This document shows positions 43,171 through 54,269 of a stretch of DNA of 64,000 nucleotides, piece after piece. The notes below the pieces were generated by a model. That model did no database searches, was not told where the DNA came from, and saw only the letters and a list, made by a program, of their open reading frames with translations. Numbering within the stretch: position 1 is the first letter of the stretch; every line of letters begins with the position of its first letter. Source of the DNA: Phyllostachys edulis (taxonomy: Eukaryota; Streptophyta; Magnoliopsida; Poales; Poaceae); the NCBI GenBank assembly GCA_036346405.1, contig CM070546.1, positions 104,662,826 through 104,726,825 on the forward strand. Reading direction: 5' to 3'. The translations under genes were made by a program, and so were the position numbers.

Positions 43171-46063
43171 TCCTGTTGACTTGGCCAACATCTTTTCTCT
43201 CCTGTTGTGCAGACCCCACATATCATCCTCCTAATCAAAAACCCTAGATTAGTTCTCTCTCGTACATGCAGGTCCCGCATGTCAGTCAAACCCTTGATCA
43301 ACCCTAGCCATGAGCTTGGTCCACCATGGACTAGCATATCCCTGTGGACTTGGTCCATGGACCAATGGCCCATATGTCATCCTCTCTGTTCCTTTCGGGA
43401 ATTAATTTAATTCTTGAAAAGTCCTTTCATCCTGTTGGTCCCACATGTCATTCACTACCTTTGTTCTCTTTCACTTACCAGTGGACCCTACTTGTAAGTC
43501 TCCAACTCATTTTATTCTAATCCGAAGGAATATTCTCTGAATATTCTTTTCTCTCTTGATTTCATCATTTCATGTGATCTTTCAAAACTCACATCTTTTG
43601 CATCCGAACTCTGATTTAGTCCTTTCAAATTCCTAAATTCATCTGAATTCAAGATCTACTTATCTGAGATTATTATGTAATTTAATGGAGTTGTTTGCTC
43701 TTTGTTATTTATTTATTAGTTTAATTGCTTGTTTGCGAGTAGACGTTGAGACTGCGAGAAGTGCTGATCAAGAAGGAATTGAAGATCAAGGAAGTAAAAG
43801 ATTAAAGATTAAATAAGATCATCATTGCTGTAGCAAGGCAAGTCATACCTTTGACCATGTTGAATCCCAGTTTTCTAAAACTACTTTGAATTAAATTATT
43901 GCATTTACTTTAAGTATTTATTTAAATGCTTTTGGGTGTGGTTATTATCCCATTTGTTATATCCACCTTGTTTAATTGTTATGTCTTAATCTTTTGTCAC
44001 CCTAGATTGGTTTATTTAGTTGGTAATATTGTAGCACTAACGTGGGTTAGTTAGTTACGATTAGTCTGCTTAGCCATGCCACGAGTCACCATCTCATGTG
44101 AGTCGCAATTATGAACTTGACTAAGTGATTATGGAACTATGTGATAAAACTGTGTGTACTGTGTGCTATTACTCGTTGATGGCATACGTTGCACTTAACC
44201 AACAGGGTGAGAAAGGATTTAGACGGAGACAAGTGGACTATGTGCTACTTTTGGTGGATCTGTGTGCACGGGGTTAAAAATCTGTGTGCCTTAGTTAGAA
44301 ATTGGAAGTCTTGCCTTGGTCAATTAAGGACTTAACTTTGTGCGCCATTGAACTGGGCCTCTCGTACAACCACATGCCTGGTATGGGACGGGTCTAGCTT
44401 AGTAAGATATGAATTCTTGACATTAATTGCTCAAGCAGTAGGTTAGGCTATGTGAAAAGGGTGGAGGTGTGTGCTACCATGTAGTCGCATCACGGGACGG
44501 TTCGCCGCTTCCCTGTCCAACGGTGTGTGTCGTACCATCCACTGTGTATAGTTTGGTATGACGACAAAGCACACTGGGAGTATCAATACTTGAGATGAAG
44601 TTTTTGAAAGGTTTTGTTGTGATCAGCTCCGTACAAGTTGATTGCATCGTGTGGGTAAAGTGTACAAACGCTGCAGAGTGTTAAATCAATCTATTCGAAT
44701 AGCCGCGTCCGCGGTCATGGACATGCTCGGAGATTTCACACGAGGGGTAGATCTTCATAAAACAGTTGGGAAGGGAGCTGTGTAATCTAAATCATATGGT
44801 TATGTGAATAACTTGATTAGGCTATGTGTCTTTGTGAAATCAAACTGATAAATTATTATTGTCTGTTTGTTTTGAATTATGTTTTCAATCTATTATTCAT
44901 ATTCAAATTGCAAATGTTGCATTTCTGCAAAATAACCACAGAAGCCATTCCTTTGGAATAAGCCATCATATATAATTGCATTTCTGTGGTATGACTTGCG
45001 AGTACGGTTGTGTACTCATGCTTGCTTTAATAAATCAAGTAGAAGTGAAGGAATCATCAGTCAACAAGGTCTACTTCAAGGATCGTGGAGAACTAGGTCG
45101 CGCACCCCAGCCGATTGCCTGTGGGCATATGGATGGGCTTCACTGAAGTTATTTCGTTCTGCTGCAGCTTCATTGAGTTTTGCCTTCTGAGGCATTAATT
45201 ATAAGCTTTGACCTTAAGGTCTTTACTCTGATATTTATTTGTATTTGCCTATTTATTAGTCACCTTTGTATATGGAAATGATATTTCATCGATGTTGCCA
45301 CTGTGTGCACTAGCGTGATCCTGGACTAGTGCAGTATACACAGAGGGTCCAGAATTGTATTTTTGGGTTCCGACAGAAATCCTGTGATAAATGACTGCCT
45401 ATGTGTTTGATTAATTACAAGCCTCATTGAGAAGATACATAGCAATAATGTCGAGATTTGCAATTTATTTGGATAGGCTATGGTACACACGTATGCTCGT
45501 ACAAGCGAAATCTATTTTGTTTCATATCTACACTTGTATGTATCATCATATTTTCAGATCCCATGCAAAAATTAGTTTAAATACATGCTTAACAAGGTCC
45601 TTTAAACCTTTAAGGGCATTTCAGACCTTTTATCCTTCACACACAACTCAATAACCCAACATCCTATAAAAAACCTGATTACTAAACAACAAAGTTTGGC
45701 TTAAAAGCTGATTAAGTCAAAAAGTCGGCTTTAAGCTATAAGCCAAAAAGCCTAAGCCTAAACAAACAGGGCCCTTGTCTCTAACATATGCTACATCATC
45801 TTTAGAGACAACATTTTCAATAGATAGTCTCTAACACACTCTCCAATATTTATATTTTACAATTTTCCTTTGAAACGGGCTTACATGTCAACTAGAGTAG
45901 ATTAATATACCATGTCTTGTTTCACATGCACGACAGTCTCTTCAGGAAGAGACGACCTGTGCTCTCTCTCCTCCCCTCTCTCCTCCAAGTAGGATTTTGT
46001 TGACATGGTATAGCTAAGACCATATCCAATGTTGTGTTTTAGCCGGTTCAAATGAGGAGAGAG

Positions 46064-46089
46064 AATGTATTGAATCGATTCAATACATT
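46064..46089. repeat. Perfect 26-bp palindrome
   Basis: The 26 bases are identical to their own reverse complement; the half-site is 'aatgtattgaatc'. The half-site recurs nearby as 'tcggttcaatacattgg' (about 46270) and 'tcggttcaatacac' (about 46340), so it is part of a repeat family in the MITE. Confidence 0.85.
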
Positions 46090-46403
46090 GGAGGGGTCGA
46101 TTCCAGCAAAACAAATGCATGGAACCAGACTCTACTTAGGAATCGATTCAAAGCATTAAACAACTCATATGATCATTAAACAACTATATAGGAGAGTGTG
46201 CGGTTGAGAGGGGATATTATTATTTTATGGTTTTTTAATGTAACGTGGACCCCAGTTATTAGTAGGAATCGGTTCAATACATTGGAGAAAAACAAGCTCA
46301 GTTCCTAGAATGTTTATATGGCATGACTTTGAATCGACATCGGTTCAATACACTAAAGATGCTTTAAGAGACGACGATAAATACACTATTGGAGATGCCC
46401 TAA

Positions 46404-46599
46404 AGCAACCCGTACTACTGTAGCTGCCATAACCTATGGCTTAGCTTCAGCTGAAGTTCTGGCCAAACAAACAGCTCATTTTCGGTCTTTGTTACTACCA
46501 AAACTTGGAAATCAGTGTGAGGACTATGCATTGTACACTAGCATAGAACCCAATGGCTTTCAGGTTTTCAGGCTCTGAAAAAGAAAATGGCACGTAGTT
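46404..46599. other. Unclassified spacer
   Basis: There is no ORF. It includes a 'gcttcagctgaag' palindrome followed by 'ccaaacaaacagctc', resembling the end of another small TIR element, without a visible partner. Confidence 0.35.
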
Positions 46600-47007
46600 A
46601 ATCTCTATAGGACCGGAAAGGCGACTAGAGGGGGGGTGAATAGGAGCTCAATCAATTTTCCAAAAAGGTCGACATTCACAACACAATCGGTACAACCGCC
46701 GTGTTACCAGCGGTACTACCTTATCTTGATCGTATCAGCTCCAAAAACGTCGGTCGTACCGCTTCTCAATGAAGACCAGAACTCCACAAAACATCTTCTC
46801 TGGAATTTACCTACCGCCATGCATCAAACGGTATTACCACCCTGCGGTACTACCGCCACACAACCTGCGGTACTACCGCACCTTCAATGCCGGTACAACT
46901 AATTTTCCTGACACTTTGCTGAAAACAACACTTTCAACAAAACTTCAAAGATATTGCCAATTGTCTCATCATCCTAAGATCATGAGAATATCCCCATGAT
47001 ATTCACA
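46600..47007 (-). repeat. Copia 3' LTR, partial
   Basis: On the minus strand it begins TGTGAATATC right after the polypurine tract. It carries several 'gcggtagtacc' words, and text equivalent to 'tattcaccccccctctagtc' lies near its end. The exact low end is unclear because I found no confident CA terminus. Confidence 0.6.
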
Positions 47008-48424
47008 ATCTCCCCCTTGATAAACACATTGGTAATTTCCCAAAAATTGAAGTTTTGAGGTTTGAGAAAGAAAAACTCAACGTTTTCGCGCAAAGGCACA
47101 ACTTGGTCCAAATGAAAGAGAAAGCAATGGAAATGACCAAGTTGGCTTCAGAATAGTAACGGCAAGTGAGATAAGGTAGGAGAAGGCTAGAAAGCTTCAA
47201 TATCCAGAGAAGAGTAAAAAATCTCACTTAAGGTCCATATGAAAGAACAATTGTTCAATTTGACCTTTGATCATTGTGAGGAACCAAGAAATGCAAATGA
47301 GATGCTCCCCCTCACTATGATTATCCTGAAAAATTCATTTTCTCTATATTTCTTCATTTTTACCATTTCTCCCCCTTTGACAATGGATTCATCAAGGTGC
47401 ATAGAAGAAGAGAGAGCATAAATGACATGGAATGACTACAATTTATTTATTTTTAGCAAAGGAAGCCATGAAAATTATCCAAGAGGACTCTATAAGTATT
47501 ACACCAAGCCATATTATGTGAAGAAGCTATTGTAAATCATGGCAAATCATATATAGCAAAGCGAAAGCCAGATGAATAATAATCTGAGATTAAATGATCG
47601 TTTAGTATGACTAGGTGTTCAAGATCATAGTTTAGCCAAAGGTATCCAAAAATGAGTCAAGCCATGTCAATAAACTAAATGGAACCAAGAAGCTATAAAA
47701 GAGTCAATTTAGAGCGCTATGAGTTCAATGTTGAATCAATTTGTTCAAGCACTTTGAAATTTAGCACATTTAGCACTTGCTAAAAAAATATTTTTTAGTT
47801 TTATCTTAGCAAAGCAAGTCATGGACTAGGAGCCATCCACAACTGCCTCCTAAGCTTCAACCATCTGTCACAATTTGTTTTGCTTTTAGCCAAGTGCTAG
47901 ATCTCAAGCTTTGCCGCGACCATCCCAAGCAAGAAACTTAAAAGAGTGGTCTAAGTCATCCAAAACTCCCCTGAGTTCATGCCTAGTGCAATGGCAAGCC
48001 GTCTCATGAGAAAGAATTGGTGAGATTAGTTTTTTCGCACAGAAGAACTCATTTTTCATTTTCTTAACTTAGGAACTAGCATAGCTCAATCTCAAACTCA
48101 AATTAGATTCAAGACTCAACTTAGCCTATTTGACATGGCATGAATTATGAGAGGATCAGTATAGCAAAACTAGTCACAAGATCCAACAAGTCATGTTTTA
48201 ATTCAAGTTTTTCATATTTAAAAGAGCTAGCATGGCAAAAGCTAAGCTACACATGAAAAGTCATGATAAATCTAGCAAACTAGCACAAGACATGGCAAGG
48301 TATAAAGCATGAAAGCATGTCACACAAGGATAATAATCAAGGCTCCGTGAAATTATATTACAATGCAAGTTGCTGATTTAAAATGCAATATAGTATAATG
48401 AATGCAAAAGAGCCAACTCCCCCC
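47008..48424 (-). other. Copia 3' spacer (no ORF)
   Basis: This is A-rich sequence between RNase H and the polypurine tract, with many 'agcaaa' and 'ctagca' words and minus-strand 'gtcaaagggggaga' at about 47365-47385, a second purine-rich motif. SIRE-type elements often have long 3' regions, some with an env-like ORF. None is supported here. Confidence 0.55.
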
Positions 48425-50316
48425 TCAAAACAGGCCAAGAGGACTAATAACCCCCAACTCTCCCCGCAAAGAAGAAAAACGAGAAGAATCAAGAGCCTTA
48501 GTGAAAATATCTGCAACCTGATGCTCGGACTCTACAAAGTGAAGCACAACATCACCCTTCTCTACATGGTCTCTAAGAAAATGATACCGAATGTCATTGT
48601 GCTTGGTCCTAGAGTGTTGCACTGGGTTTTTGGCAATGTTTATGGCACTAGTGTTGTCACAGAAAAGAGGAATACTATCCAAGAACAACCCATAGTCCCG
48701 CAGAGTAGATAAGATCTAGAGAACCTGAGAGCAACTACTGGCTGCAGCTACATACTCAGCCTCGGTGGTGGACTGTGCAACAGAGGATTGCTTCCTAGAT
48801 GACCAAGAGATAAGAGATGTGCCTAAGAAATGACAAGTGCCAGAAGTACTCTTTCTATCCACTCTACACCCATAAAATTAGCATCGAGCTTAGAATGGAG
48901 AGAGCAGAATCAGAAGAAAACCAGAGTCCAAAGTCAAGAGTGTCCTGGAGGTACCTAAAGATGTGGCGCACTGCTTGACGATGTGAGGCACGAGGGGACG
49001 CCTGAAATCGAGCGCACAGACACACAGCAAATTGTATATCCAGCCTCAACGCCGTAAGGTAGAGGAGAGAGCCAATCATGCTGTGGTACTCCTTCTGGTC
49101 CACAGGCTCTCCATCCTCATCAGGATCTAGCACGGTAGAAGTGGTAATGGGAATAGACATTGGTTTGCTGCTTCCCATGTCAAAGCACCGAAGAATGTCT
49201 TTTGTGTACTTGCTTTGATGAATGAAGGTGTCTTCTTTCAGTTGCTTGACTTGAAGACCAAGGAAGAAAGTCAACTCGCCCATCATACTCATTTCGAATT
49301 CCCTGCTTATAGAATCTGAAAATCTAGATACCAAGGCATGAGAAGAACCACCGAATATGGTGTCATCCACATAAATCTGAACTAGTAAAAAGTCATTGCC
49401 ATGCCTGAGAGTAAACAAGATTTTATCTACCATTCCCATTTTGAACTCATTATTAAGCAAGAAACTCTTAAGCCTATCATACCAAGCTCTAGGGGCTTGC
49501 TTCAATCCATACAAAGCTTTAGAGAGCTTAAACACATGGTTTGGGAACTTGTGGTTTTCAAAACCAGGGGGTTGCTTGACATAGATCTCTTCTTCTATGA
49601 AACCATTAAGGGAATCACTCTTGACATCCATTTGAAAAAGCTTAAAGCCCTTAGATGTCGCGAAAGTTAGCAATGTACAAATGACTTCTAATCTAGTTAC
49701 AGGAATAAAGGTCCCTTCAAAGTCTAAGCCTTCTACCTGGGAATATCCTTGAGCTACAAGCCTAGCCTTGTTGCGAACTACCAACCCATCCTCACTTTGC
49801 TTATTTTTGAAAATCCATTTTTTTTTCCAATTACATTGTGATTAGGTGGAGGTTCAACTAAGGTCCAGACTTGATTTCTTTAAAATTTTCAAGCTCTTTA
49901 TGCATGGCATTGACCCAAGAGGAATCAGATAAAGTATGGGTGACATCTCGAGGTTCAAAAGACGCAACAAAAGCAGAATGCGCATGAGAATCTAGAGAGA
50001 TAAACCTGGAGCGAGTAACTCGCTCATGGAGATCCCCAATCATCTGCTCTGGTGGGTGTCGTCGCTGAATATGAAGAGGAGGTCCTGGTGCAGATGTGGC
50101 CTCTACCTCATGAGCTGTGGAGGTAGGAGCAGAGCCACTCGAAGCGCCAGTGAAGGTGGGAAGAGGCTGCTCTCCTGAAGCTAGAGAAATAGAAGCAGGT
50201 TCTCCAACCATCTTAGGAGTGCCTAGAGGATGGATTGGGTCCTCATCCTCAGAGTCGTCGTCGACGAAGATACTCTCTCGATCACTAAGGACCTATGTAC
50301 CTGCACCATCGGGTCT
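48425..50316 (-). pseudogene. Copia pol: RT and RNase H
   Basis: RT begins near 49900 ('WVNAMHKELENF'); a frameshift follows, then the frame 49784-48864 has 'KARLVAQGYSQVEGLDF', 'FQMDVKSDSLNG', 'ALYGLKQAPRAWYDRL', the catalytic 'YVDD' in 'LLVQIYVDDTIFGG', and 'FFLGLQVKQ'. After frameshifts near 48870-48700 and a stop in 'QVLxILSTL', RNase H resumes at 48688: 'PLFCDNTSAINIAKNP', 'RTKHNDIRYHF', 'VADIFTKAL'. The part before RT (50316-49900) is an acidic and Pro-rich linker. The enzyme would copy the element RNA; this copy is inactive because of the breaks, although the RT core is open for 306 codons. Confidence 0.9.
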
Positions 50317-50434
50317 TGACGAGGATATAATAATCCTCATTTTATCTTTTATCTATAATTCTTATTATAGGTAAATATGACGTCATGTGGACCCTGAGTA
50401 TACCCCTTAATATTATGGAGGAAGAGCCTAATGG

Positions 50435-50547
50435 GTGGTCGTAAGTTCTTCTACGACCACCCCCATAGTCGTAAGTCTTGCTACGACTATCCCACGATCG
50501 TAAGTCTTGCTACGACTATCTCATAGTCGTAGGTTCTTCTACGACTA
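50435..50547 (+). repeat. Array of four GTCGTA hairpins in U3
   Basis: Units read stem, 6-8 nt loop, stem. The first has perfect 11-bp arms (gggtggtcgta and tacgaccaccc). The second is atagtcgta with tacgactat, the third is imperfect, and the fourth is tagtcgtag with ctacgacta. The core GTCGTA/TACGAC is fixed while the outer pairs change together. The array is repeated in the 3' LTR (63306-63425) and the solo LTR (20690-20875). Confidence 0.85.
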
Positions 50548-50794
50548 GGTCAGCTCGACCACCTTATGATCAATTAAACCTCTGAGACAAGCGGGCCTTA
50601 TTGATTAAGGGATTCAAACAGTCATCATCTGTTGTTACTCTGCAAGTAATGGCACATAATACTCCATTATCTACGGTATATAATTTGTTGAGCGGCGTGG
50701 AGGAGTTAATACACCGGTGATTATTACCACCCGTCGTCCGTTCTACGGGATGTGATGGCGCCGCCCACTTGGAGTGCGCCGCTCCTTCACGTAC

Positions 50795-50802
50795 TATAAA
50801 AA
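50795..50802 (+). promoter_or_regulatory. TATA box of the Gypsy LTR
   Basis: TATAAAAA lies about 250 bp before the LTR end. The 3' LTR has the same at 63660-63667. Confidence 0.7.
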
Positions 50803-51052
50803 GCGACAATCAGAGAAAGGAAGGGAGGGGCAATCGGGCCATCAGGAATACAAGCACTATCTGTAATAGTCTTAGTTTTTCCCCTGATTGTTCAGAATAT
50901 ACTCAATACCATACACACACAGGAGTAGGGTTCTTATTCTCTCCGGAGAAGGCTGAACACATATAAAAATCCTGTGTCAATCTCTGCGTGATTCCATTCT
51001 AGGAGACCCCGAATCAAACAATCTTCGTAAGTTCGGTTCTAAAACAAGCGGT

Positions 51053-51070
51053 TGGTGCCGACCGTGGGGA
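51053..51070 (+). other. Primer-binding site
   Basis: TGGTGCCGACCGTGGGGA starts 6 bp after the 5' LTR, with the TGG expected opposite a tRNA CCA end. I cannot name the tRNA with confidence. Confidence 0.7.
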
Positions 51071-51119
51071 TCTTCGGTAATCTCTTGTCAACATTCTCTC
51101 TGTTTTTCAAATCTCATGC

Positions 51120-52950
51120 ACTCATGGTAGGAGAATGGAGCGAGGAGCGGTTCGACTTGGCAGATTATCTGACGTCGACATGGATGCTGTTTAGATTTGC
51201 TGGCAGTGATGACTCATCCGATGGTATGCTGCGCCTCCGGTGATCTTCCCAGATCCAGAAGCAGTCTTGCGTGGTGGAGTTGAGGAGGATCCTTATCCCC
51301 CTGTGATGCGTCCAGAGAGGATCTACCCTCTCAAAGGACAAGGTCAATCGACGGGACCACACCCAGGTGGACTCACAACACAACGAGAGTTTTTCCTCGA
51401 GGTGTCCGAGTCCCCCTGGGACGGTCCGACTTAGTAAGGCAAGCTCTGGAAGCCACAATTCCGGGACTTCACCAGCATCTGGTGATCATCTCTCTCCAGA
51501 TGACATTAGAGACAGCGGGATCAAGCATGCTTTTCCTGCAAATTCGACCATCTCTCTGCAGGTCATACTTGCCGACGGAGACGGTTATAACACGGACTTC
51601 CCCTACATGGAGGGGATTACTCCAAGTCACCAGATGGTGTCTCTCGATGACTCCTCAAGCGGGGAGGCCTCGATCGCAAGTGAGAATCATCAACGGGAGG
51701 TCTTCGTCCTTCCCTCGGATCAAGGTCACTCTCCTAGAGACCGAGATGGAGACTCTCCCAGAAAATCACACACTGCACCCCCTCGTGGCAATGGCAAGGA
51801 CACCACCACTGGCGAACACGACCAACACCTTCATGAACGCGAAGGAAATCCTCGACATTCTCGCACTTCATTGAGGAAGTCTCAAGAGTCCGACATGGAA
51901 ACTCTTGAGGCTGCCCGACGGAAGAAAATTGAAGCCTAGAAGAATTTGCCTGGGCGCATTCAATATCAATCAGAGGAGGCTCGAGAGCTCCAGCACATCA
52001 ATGACTTGCTCGAGAATCCAACTCAAGAGCTAGCCCGAGCACCAAGCTACGACCTCTTCGTTGAAGAGATTGCACAAAGGCTTCGGAATACGATGGCAAG
52101 ACTGGAAGCACCTCGCCGACATCATTCAGGAAGTCATAGTCATACGACTTCCTCAGCTACCAGTCGATCGAACATATCACCGTGAAGGAATCGGCCTAGC
52201 GATGAAGTCGTGTCGATCTCCTATTCGGAGAAATGTCTTCAAATGGTGATGATCGACAAACTCCTCGGAGGTGATCGCTCACCATTCCGACATGAGAATC
52301 TCTGACGAGATGAACTACGAGGGTATTCCCTCGTGGGGTGAGATCTATCGTAGGTGCGGTCAACCTATTCTTGGGTATCGTCGAGTATGACCACGATGAT
52401 ATAAACCCTTCTTTCTGCAAAGGCGTCAAGAAGTCATTCTTGGATGTCGGGCATTCTCTTTGATCTCCATTATTGTATTGGCCACCTCGATTTCGACCGG
52501 TGAACATGGAGAAGTTTGATGGTTCCCAAAATCCCATCGAATTCCTTGAGATCTATACCCATTTGTCCGAAGCAAAGGGAGGAGGAGAGCATGTGATGGC
52601 AAATTACCTTCAAGCGTGCTCGAAGGATCGCTCGATCGTGGTTATTGAACCAACCACTCGAGTCGATTTACTCTTGGCAACACCTCTGCGACCTTCTCTT
52701 GGCAAATTTCCAAGGCACTTACAATCGTCCGGGAAAGGAGGATGACTTGCACGGATGAGACGAGCGACAACGAGACCTTGCGCCAATTCATCAAGCGTTT
52801 TAGTCGGGTTAAGTAACTCAATTCAAAAGTTTCGATTCATCTCATTATCGGGGCTTTCAAGCAAGGAGTCCGCAATAGAAGGATAACGAAGACATTGCTT
52901 GAATCCTCCTACTTACGTCATTTGAACTCTTTGAGATGGTGATCGATATG
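51120..52950 (+). pseudogene. Gypsy gag, broken
   Basis: A long N-terminal charged region (frame 51367-51939, rich in Ser/Asp/His/Arg) is followed after stops by the retrotransposon gag core near 52500: 'EKFDGSQNPIEFLEIYTHLS', 'GGGEHVMANYLQ'. 'DTCTDETSDNETLRQFIKRF'-like text near 52750-52800 continues it in other frames. Many single-base gaps are apparent. A Lys-rich stretch near 53000-53090 marks the gag end. It would form the virus-like particle. Confidence 0.72.
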
Positions 52951-53561
52951 CAAGCGCTACGAGGCGGTCGAGTGGAATAACACGATAGATCGAGAAGACA
53001 ATACCTCTCGAGCAAGGCGACATTAGTAAGAAGAAAGATAAAAAAGCAAAAAAGTTCAAGAACAAGGCGAAGGGTCAAAAATCCCAAGCCGGCGGTTCCA
53101 AGGAGGTATTGGTATGAATGATAAAGAGCCACGCACATCCAAGCCGCACTCCGATAGAGGCAAAGGTAAGCACCCGATCGGAAAAATGATAAGCCTAGGT
53201 GGTGTCCTTTCCATAAAAGGAAGGACATGACCTTCAGAAGCGCTTAGGGTCTTCAACGAAAGCTTGAAGACTACTACAACGACAAGGACCACTTCCACTC
53301 TCGGCGGGTAGGGCAAGCGAGTGGTCATAAGTCATCGGATGACGAGGAGGAGATCCGTTCGGGATCCGCAACACCGTCGAACACATATCACGGGGATCAT
53401 CGGCATATGAATCAAAGCGGCGACTCAAAGGTGCCGAACGTGAGGTAAACTCCATAGATCCTCCTCTTGTCAATAAATTACCGAAGTGGTCGGAAGTCAC
53501 CATCTCTTTCGAGAAGGGTGACTGCCCGATTCCTTCGACTCGACCAGGTCGATACCCAATC

Positions 53562-54035
53562 GTGGTCGAACCCACCATCAACAATTGTCGGGTCAATCGA
53601 GTTTTGGTTGATGGTGGCAGCTCGTTAAACATTTTGTTTACGAGTGCCCTGGATGACATGCAAGTACCCAGGACCAAGGTAAGACCGGTACGATACTCTT
53701 TCCATGGAATCGTACCGGGATCTTCGGCTAAACCAATTGGCCAAGTTTCTCTTCCTTTAACATTTGGTTCACCAAGTAATTTCAGGACAGAGAAAATCTC
53801 CTTTGATGTGGTCGATTTCGATACGGCATATAACGCCATACTCGGACGACCAACTTTGGCAAAATTCCTAATGGCTACTCATTATGGATATCAATGTATT
53901 AAGATGCCAGGTCCCAAAGGAGTAATCACAATCCATTGTGACAAGAAGATGGCGCATACTGCGATCAGTCGATCCCTCGAGATGGTTGGACAAATACCAA
54001 CTCGAGAAGAAAGTCGACCTTCGACTAGCAAGTGA
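53562..54035 (+). CDS. Gypsy protease domain fragment
   Basis: An open stretch of 157 codons carries the retropepsin-like signature 'NRVLVDGGSSLNIL' (catalytic D in VDGGSS, residues about 11-20), then 'FDVVDFDTAYNAILGRPTL' (ILGRP). The frame starts and stops through flanking frameshifts, so the Met is only the first in the frame. The enzyme would cleave the polyprotein. Confidence 0.8.
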   Translation: MVEPTINNCRVNRVLVDGGSSLNILFTSALDDMQVPRTKVRPVRYSFHGIVPGSSAKPIGQVSLPLTFGSPSNFRTEKISFDVVDFDTAYNAILGRPTLAKFLMATHYGYQCIKMPGPKGVITIHCDKKMAHTAISRSLEMVGQIPTREESRPSTSK

Positions 54036-54269
54036 AGCCTAAAAGCTGCACCAAAGCCGAACGACAAAGTCAAAGAGGTTCCTTTGGACGCAGGGGAGCC
54101 CTCGAAGACTGTTCGCATCGGGGATACTTCCGACCCCAAATAGGAAGACACCCTCATCGCCTTCCTCCGAGCTAACGCAGATGTCTTTGCATGGCAAGCA
54201 TCCGACATGCCCGGAGTCCTCGAGGAGGTGATTGAGCACTGAGCTAGCTACGGCCGACAAAGTACCGTA

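Larger units (their letters stand above)
41157..45375 (+). mobile_element. Solo LTR (4.2 kb), Tekay-like
   Basis: It starts TGTAACGTCC and ends GGTTCCGACA. An exact 5-bp duplication GAAAT flanks it (41152-41156 and 45376-45380). TATAAAAG is at 41647-41654. The shared 'ctattcgaatagccgcgtcc' block is at 44691-44710, and 'gacttgcgagtacgg' occurs near the 3' end at 44993. It inserted in the 3' part of the bHLH pseudogene. Confidence 0.92.
39260..45773 (+). mobile_element. TIR element carrying a bHLH gene fragment
   Basis: The left end GGCCTTGTTTGTTTAGGC and the complement of the right end GGCCCTGTTTGTTTAGGC form inverted repeats with related 'aagcctaa' rich subterminal sequence on both sides. 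The 3-bp direct repeat CTT flanks it (39257-39259, 45774-45776). Without the solo LTR inside (41157-45375) it is about 2.3 kb. A TIR element filled with host gene sequence resembles a Pack-type element. The superfamily is uncertain: a 3-bp duplication argues for a Harbinger-like type, while the terminal sequence is also seen in hAT-like MITEs. Confidence 0.65.
39231..46400. mobile_element. Harbinger/Tourist-type MITE, host of the nested elements
   Basis: The ends are GGGCATCTCCAATAGT (39231) and its complement CTATTGGAGATGCCC (to 46400), flanked by TAA at 39228-39230 and 46401-46403. A TAA/TTA duplication is typical of PIF/Harbinger. Only 39231-39259 and 45774-46400 belong to it, about 656 bp; everything between is a later insertion. 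The right part contains 'tctctaac' repeats and a perfect 26-bp palindrome. Confidence 0.72.
50317..51046 (+). repeat. 5' LTR of the Gypsy element
   Basis: U3 carries four GTCGTA hairpins (50435-50547) and TATAAAAA at 50795-50802. The leader part holds 'ctcaataccatacacacac'. The end 'ttctaaaaca' is shorter than the 3' LTR end 'ctaaaataccgaca', so about six bases are missing. Confidence 0.9.

Noticed and set aside
42397..43410. Short ORFs inside the 4.2-kb solo LTR
   Set aside because: The position lies inside an LTR with exact duplications; no domain is seen, and the frames follow degenerate repeats.
50435..50547. Terminator-like or CRISPR-like hairpin array
   Set aside because: The hairpins lie in the U3 of an LTR and have no T-runs or unique spacers; they recur in all LTRs of the family.
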